Assembly (NCBI GenBank): GCA_039767595.1 | Contig: JBDNBY010000134.1 | Location: 1 to 25,517, forward strand | Length of the DNA: 25,517 nucleotides | Source of the DNA: JBDNBY01 sp039767595 | GTDB lineage: Bacteria > Pseudomonadota > Alphaproteobacteria > Rhodobacterales > Rhodobacteraceae | Reading direction: 5' to 3' | Part shown: positions 21,514-25,517 of the stretch, one piece after another | How the letters are laid out: every line of letters begins with the position of its first letter | Numbering within the stretch: position 1 is the first letter of the stretch | Program-made: the position numbers and the translations under genes | The notes under the pieces: model-generated | Seen by the model: only the letters and a program-made list of their open reading frames with translations | The model's database searches: none | What the model was told of the DNA's origin: nothing

Positions 21514-23619
21514 ATGAGTCGCTATCATAAATTATATCTCTCGACAGAGGTGATCCGCTTGATGGCGCCCACGCCCCCTCATGACACGATCCAAGAATTT
21601 GTGATCCGTGAGGACGGCAGTGACCTGGTCTCGCAAATGCGCGCGTTGGCCGCAGTGATCCAAGAGCATGATAGCGAGGGGCGTTGTGATATTTGGTTGC
21701 CGCGCGATCAAGTGCGCATTCTCTCTGCGCCGCATCCGACACAAACTCTAACCATTGAGCATGTTGAGCATATTTTAGCAGGGGCAACCCCTTATGACCT
21801 TGAGGATCTCATCTATACCTATGCCGTTGAAAGTGCGACTGTATGGATCTGTGCTGTTGCACAGGTGACCCTGAGTGAAGCACAAAGCTTTACTGAGAAA
21901 TTCGATCTCAAGGTCCAACATATCGGCGCACAGCCCGGCCTAGGTCACTATCCTGGGGCGATACAGTTTTGGCCCCATGTCGCGGTACCAAGTGACGCAG
22001 CCCCTGCCCCCGCGGCACCGCCAGTAGCGGCCAAAATATCTTGGCTTTTGCCAACGGTCGCCTCTTTGTTTTTGGCCTTGGGGGGCTGGCTCTTGTATGA
22101 GTTCATGTCGGCCCCCGATGATCCCGAACTTATGGCAGATGCGGCCCTTTATGACGACAACGGCCTTGAGATTGAGCCAATACAGGTATCTGAGCCTCCA
22201 GCGCCGACCAACAGTGGACTGGATGCACTTCGCAATAGCGTCGTGGCCTCCGCATTGGATCAAGAGCAGCCTTCCCCCCCTCAAACGATTTCGCCCGCCC
22301 CGATTGCGCCACAAGCAGAGCAAACAGACGAGCTGATAGGCGAGCCGGTCACGCCCCAAGAGGGCGACCAAGCTCTTGACCCAAGCGAGGGGCAAATCAT
22401 GGATCCTCTGTCACTCGTCGATGTGACGCAAGCTTGGGCGGCGGACCTCAAAGAGCCCCTTTTTGACATCACGCAGATTTCTGCCAACTCAGATATCTAT
22501 GCCGCATCTATTGACCAAAACATTCAGGCACAGCCCCCCACGGCGCTCTCACCGCAATCCGAGGTCTTTTTGGATCAAGGCCACCGCTCGTTGCCCATCC
22601 CTACTCCCGCGCAATATCAGCGCGCCATCGCAATTATCGAGGCCCCAGAACCTCAATCGAGCAACATCGCGCCCCCAGAGGGGCAGACGGTCGAGGTAGT
22701 GGACACAGAGGTTCAAACCTCAGACGCACAAGCTCTAGACATCGAGACGACTGATGCTGAACCGCCACGTGCGGAACGTGCCGCAACGGAAAACACAGAT
22801 ACCGAAGTCACACGTCCGACCATCCCCGACACCAACATAACGCAGAGTGATGAAACCGAGCTCGCGCAAGCCCTAATTGAGGGCATCGACACCCAGCCGC
22901 CTCAAAGCGAAGATACCACTGATCCCGAGCCACAAGTGCCCACACCCCTTGTGCAGCTCTCTCCACAAGCTGAACAGGGTTTTCTCATCCCCATGGTGCG
23001 CCCCGCTGACTTCGCCCTACAAATCGGAGAACCCGCCAAGATCACAGCACCGCGTTTTCGGCCAGATGACTTCTCGATCCTCCCGCCAGAACGTCAACCT
23101 GAGCGCGTTACAATGGTTCAGCCAAAGCTGCGCCCTTCTGAGCTGGACGCTCAGATTGCCTCTCGCAACTCTCAAAACCAAACAGAGCGCAATACGGAAA
23201 ATACAGGTGTAAATGCCGGCGGCACAGCCCTTGCCATGTTTGAAACGGTTGATATGACACCGCCCAAGCTACGGCCCAGTGGCTTCAAAACATCCGTGAC
23301 GGCGATCAAACGCAATGACACGGCCGCAAGTAACGTCAAAGCCCGCATCACAACTCGCACCGCAGCCCGCCCTCGGTCTGGTGCATCCGCTGCGGGCAAC
23401 GCGGCCACGCAATCTGGCGGCATCCGTCTGAACAAAGATAGCTTAATCGGTATTTATGGCACCAAGTCGCGCAAATCTGCCTTGATGCGCACATCGCGAG
23501 GCCGCTATGTAAAACTCAAAGTTGGGGATCGCTTCGATGGCGGCAAAGTCGCCGCCATTGGCAATCGTGAATTGCGCCTTGTCAAAGGGTCTCGCAATGT
23601 CGTCTACGAGCTGCCCTAA
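21514..23619 (+). CDS. Single-pass membrane protein with proline-rich periplasmic region and PilP-like C-terminus
   Basis: 701 aa, unrecognised as a whole. Residues 1-170 form a cytoplasmic domain whose LPRDQVRIL...ATPYDLEDLIYTYAVES...VWICAVAQV layout recalls the GspL/PilM type. One membrane helix follows (about 175-197, ISWLLPTVASLFLALGGWLLYEF). About 200-620 is a low-complexity acidic/proline-rich stretch with repeated RPxxF/RPSxx motifs (VRPADF, RPDDFS, LRPSEL, LRPSGF). The last 70 residues (GIYGTKSRKSALMRTSRGRYVKLKVGDRFDGGKVAAIGNRELRLVKGSRNVVYEL) are a PilP-like beta domain. It may be a structural inner-membrane/periplasm connector. Start 21514 has no good ribosome site; ATG 21562 has GAGGTGA eight bases upstream and may be real. 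It shares a CTAA stop block with cobT. Confidence 0.72.
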   Translation: MSRYHKLYLSTEVIRLMAPTPPHDTIQEFVIREDGSDLVSQMRALAAVIQEHDSEGRCDIWLPRDQVRILSAPHPTQTLTIEHVEHILAGATPYDLEDLIYTYAVESATVWICAVAQVTLSEAQSFTEKFDLKVQHIGAQPGLGHYPGAIQFWPHVAVPSDAAPAPAAPPVAAKISWLLPTVASLFLALGGWLLYEFMSAPDDPELMADAALYDDNGLEIEPIQVSEPPAPTNSGLDALRNSVVASALDQEQPSPPQTISPAPIAPQAEQTDELIGEPVTPQEGDQALDPSEGQIMDPLSLVDVTQAWAADLKEPLFDITQISANSDIYAASIDQNIQAQPPTALSPQSEVFLDQGHRSLPIPTPAQYQRAIAIIEAPEPQSSNIAPPEGQTVEVVDTEVQTSDAQALDIETTDAEPPRAERAATENTDTEVTRPTIPDTNITQSDETELAQALIEGIDTQPPQSEDTTDPEPQVPTPLVQLSPQAEQGFLIPMVRPADFALQIGEPAKITAPRFRPDDFSILPPERQPERVTMVQPKLRPSELDAQIASRNSQNQTERNTENTGVNAGGTALAMFETVDMTPPKLRPSGFKTSVTAIKRNDTAASNVKARITTRTAARPRSGASAAGNAATQSGGIRLNKDSLIGIYGTKSRKSALMRTSRGRYVKLKVGDRFDGGKVAAIGNRELRLVKGSRNVVYELP

Positions 23620-24644
23620 CCTTCGGCTGAGCCGTCATCTGACCCGCTGACACCGGCCTCTGCAAAGGTGGCCATACCGCTATGTGTCGCCACCGCCGCC
23701 TTAAGCAGCAATATCGCCGTTGCCGCACCAGAGCCCTCACCTAGACGCAGGCCCAAATCCAACAAAGGAGATTTGCCCAATGCTGCGAGCATATCGGCAT
23801 GGGCGTGCTCATCACTTTGATGACCGGCCACACAATGGTCTAATGCGCCTTCGGCCATATGATGCAGGACAAGCGCCGCCGCACTGCAAATAAAACCATC
23901 TAGAATCATCGGAATACTCTCATGACGGGCGCGCAGCATTGCGCCGTACATCGCGGCAATCTCGCGTCCCCCCAAGGCCGCCAAAACCGCAAGAGGATCG
24001 TCAAGCGCCCCTTGGTTGGCCTTCAGGCCGCGCGCCACCACATCTGCCTTAAGGGCGATCCCTGCGGCATCAACCCCCGTGCCGCGCCCGACCCATTGTG
24101 CCGGATCGCCGCCCACCAAGGCGCAGGCGATCGCCGCCGCGCTCGTGGTATTTCCAATGCCCATTTCCCCAACGATCAATAGATCACTTTGGGCGTCCAC
24201 GGCGTCCCATCCTGCATTGATCGCGGCCAAACAGCGGGCCTCGTCCATTGCCGGACCTTGGGTGAAATCATGGGTGGGGGTTTCTAACTCCAACGGATGC
24301 ACGGAAAACTGCTCCTGCGCCAATGTCGCCAATTGATTGACGGCCGCGCCGCCCGCTTGAAAATTAGCGACCATTTGAAACGTGACTTCTGCCGGAAAGG
24401 CCGACACGCCCAAGGCGGCAACTCCATGATTGCCAGCAAAGATCGCCACTTGTGGCGCCTTGATTTGTGTTTTCTCCACACCGCGCCATCCGCAATACCA
24501 TACCGCCAACGCCTCTAGACGGCCCAAAGAGCCTGCTGGCTTGGTCAACTGAGCATTGCGCGCTTGGGCCGCCTCTTGCGCCTCCTCAGAGGCCTGCGGC
24601 AAAGTTTGCACGAAGGTGCGAATCTGTGAAAAACTGGTGAACAT
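23616..24644 (-). CDS. cobT: Nicotinate-nucleotide--dimethylbenzimidazole phosphoribosyltransferase
   Basis: Makes alpha-ribazole phosphate for the lower ligand of cobalamin; 342 aa. The ends of the active site are visible: LTKPAGSLGRLE near the start, FAGNHGVAALGVSAFP (about 69-84), VGEMGIGNTTSAAA, and the catalytic glutamate 303 in LRLGEGSGAAT. ATG 24644 has AAGGAG six bases upstream; an in-frame ATG at 24674 would place that site inside the gene. Divergent from cobS with 58 bases between, as in many alphaproteobacteria; the two products act in successive steps. Confidence 0.96.
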   Translation of the reverse strand: MFTSFSQIRTFVQTLPQASEEAQEAAQARNAQLTKPAGSLGRLEALAVWYCGWRGVEKTQIKAPQVAIFAGNHGVAALGVSAFPAEVTFQMVANFQAGGAAVNQLATLAQEQFSVHPLELETPTHDFTQGPAMDEARCLAAINAGWDAVDAQSDLLIVGEMGIGNTTSAAAIACALVGGDPAQWVGRGTGVDAAGIALKADVVARGLKANQGALDDPLAVLAALGGREIAAMYGAMLRARHESIPMILDGFICSAAALVLHHMAEGALDHCVAGHQSDEHAHADMLAALGKSPLLDLGLRLGEGSGAATAILLLKAAVATHSGMATFAEAGVSGSDDGSAEG

Positions 24645-24654
24645 CTCAGGCTCC

Positions 24655-24685
24655 TTGAAGGCAGTGTTGCGCATCGGTATACCGA
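24655..24685. promoter_or_regulatory. cobS promoter with 12-bp palindrome in the cobT/cobS spacer
   Basis: Plus strand: -35 TTGAAG (24655-24660), exactly 17 bases, -10 TATACC (24678-24683). The -10 lies in the perfect palindrome TCGGTATACCGA (24674-24685). It therefore also presents TATACC on the minus strand towards cobT, with a weak TTGAGC 15 bases upstream. Shared promoter or operator; the 58-base spacer is too short for a cobalamin riboswitch. Confidence 0.5.
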
Positions 24686-24702
24686 AGAGAATTGAGGCTC
24701 AA

Positions 24703-25464
24703 GTGAAAGAAAGCGACATCTTACCTATGAAATGGCTCCATATTCCTGTCGCCCTGTCCCTTTTGACGCGGCTGCCTCTACGACTTCAAGACAGTTGCTT
24801 CGAGCATAGCCCACAGGCACACTGGGCATATCCCATCGTGGGGCTCGTGCTGGCAAGCCTTTTGAGCGTGTTGATCGGCGCTCTGTTCTGGCTGGGCCTC
24901 TCGCCGCAGATCATTGCGCTTTGCGCCATCGCGGGGGCCGCTATCATGACTGGGGCGATGCATTTGGATGGGCTGGCCGATACGCTCGATGGGTTTTGGG
25001 GCGGGTATAGCCCTGAGCGCCGCCTCGAGATTATGAAAGACAGCCATATTGGAACATATGGGGTGCTAGGGCTGGTTTGCGCTGTGCTTTTGCAATGGAC
25101 CGCGCTAAGTGCTCTGGCCCAAAGGGGCGAGTTGATCACTGCGCTTTTTGTCATCATGCCGCTCTCGCGGGCGGCGATGCTGGTGCCGATGTCGAAGCTG
25201 CCCCATGCCCGTGCATCGGGATTGGCGCATATGTCTGGTCGTGCCGCGACCACCGCCATGTGGATCGCCTTTGGCCTCAGCGCGGGCATCGCCGTCGTGC
25301 TCTATGGGGGTGCTGGGGTGATCTGTGTGCTTGTCACCTATGGCATTGCACAGGGCATCTCGGCCCTGGCAGATCGCAAAATTGGTGGCCAAACAGGGGA
25401 TGTTTTAGGGGCGACACAGCAAATCACGGCAATGGCAATTTGCTGCGTCCTATCAGTACCTTAA
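24703..25464 (+). CDS. cobS: Adenosylcobinamide-GDP ribazoletransferase (cobalamin synthase)
   Basis: Polytopic inner-membrane enzyme joining adenosylcobinamide-GDP and alpha-ribazole (phosphate) in the last assembly step; 253 aa, usual length. The acidic motifs MTGAMHLDGLADTLDGFWGG and MKDSHIGTYGVLGL are intact; about six hydrophobic segments follow the family pattern. I chose GTG 24703, which has GAGG at five bases and a promoter 20 bases upstream. ATG 24727 (MKWLHIPVAL) lacks a ribosome site and would shorten the conserved N-terminus. A longer frame from 24556 is antisense to cobT and not coding. Stop shares TTAA with the next gene. Confidence 0.93.
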   Translation: MKESDILPMKWLHIPVALSLLTRLPLRLQDSCFEHSPQAHWAYPIVGLVLASLLSVLIGALFWLGLSPQIIALCAIAGAAIMTGAMHLDGLADTLDGFWGGYSPERRLEIMKDSHIGTYGVLGLVCAVLLQWTALSALAQRGELITALFVIMPLSRAAMLVPMSKLPHARASGLAHMSGRAATTAMWIAFGLSAGIAVVLYGGAGVICVLVTYGIAQGISALADRKIGGQTGDVLGATQQITAMAICCVLSVP

Positions 25465-25517
25465 GCGGCGCGGCTTACCAAAACGGCATCCACTTTTTGA
25501 GCTGCGGCATCCTCGTC
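25461..25517 (-). CDS. C-terminal end of an unidentified protein (5' part outside window)
   Basis: The minus strand reads open from the right edge for 18 codons (DEDAAAQKVDAVLVSRAA) to a TAA at 25461-25463. That stop forms the shared TTAA with cobS, the same arrangement as other convergent pairs here, which is the main support. Too short to assign a family. Confidence 0.5.
   Translation of the reverse strand, partial: DEDAAAQKVDAVLVSRAA

Noticed and set aside
24645..24702. Cobalamin riboswitch between cobT and cobS
   Set aside because: 58 bases cannot hold the aptamer and no B12-box-like sequence is visible.
1..25517. CRISPR array, insertion sequence or prophage
   Set aside because: No regularly spaced repeats, transposase, integrase or phage structural genes were seen on either strand.

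Overview
The window reads as chromosomal core DNA of an alphaproteobacterium, most likely a marine Rhodobacteraceae (Roseobacter group). The basis is the gene content and order (tatABC, secG-pyrG, phaZ/phaC-phaP-phaR, rluD beside a DUF6476-like gene, mmcB, rlmB-ribB-ribH-nusB, cobT/cobS), an alphaproteobacterial tRNA-His lacking G-1, and moderate GC. I saw no insertion sequence, prophage, integrase, CRISPR array or other sign of recent transfer. The genus cannot be named from this sequence.

Layout. 1-1510: tatA-tatB-tatC on the minus strand (tatC runs off the left edge). 1639-2757: an orphan Fbp/Pot-type ABC ATPase on the minus strand. 2903-7091: plus-strand secG, pyrG-rlmJ (1-base overlap), a TerB-like gene and a PhnD-like binding protein without a signal peptide. 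7088-11430: a polyhydroxyalkanoate (PHA) granule locus, with phaR, phasin and phaC on minus and phaZ divergent on plus. Its promoters carry CTGC-N3-GCAG type PhaR sites between -35 and -10. 11485-13496: rpoH and an RluA/RluD-type pseudouridine synthase on minus. 13495-15405: small genes, a SAM methyltransferase, tRNA-His(GTG) and mmcB. 15528-15692: a probable 6S RNA (ssrS), directly followed by an NADPH-dependent FMN reductase gene. 16255-19543: minus-strand run rlmB - zinc-ribbon protein - ribB(X) - ribH - nusB. 19682-20798: tRNA-Tyr and a putative glycosyltransferase. 20795-21229: a VOC protein. 21514-23619: a 701-residue single-pass membrane protein with a PilP-like C-terminus. 23616-25464: divergent cobT and cobS (lower-ligand activation and final assembly of cobalamin). 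25461-25517: the tail of one more minus-strand gene.

Themes. The PHA cluster is self-contained: PhaC makes polymer, PhaZ degrades it, phasin coats granules, and PhaR would sense granules and repress the other promoters and its own. The region is very compact. Of eight convergent gene pairs, five share a four-base stop block (TTAA four times, CTAA once), one abuts, one is four bases apart, and only phaZ/rpoH is separated by an intrinsic terminator. No wholly new defence or mobile system is visible. The least explained items are the 701-residue membrane protein with its repeat- and hairpin-bearing leader, the possible ATT start of the zinc-ribbon gene, and the cytoplasmic PhnD-like protein.
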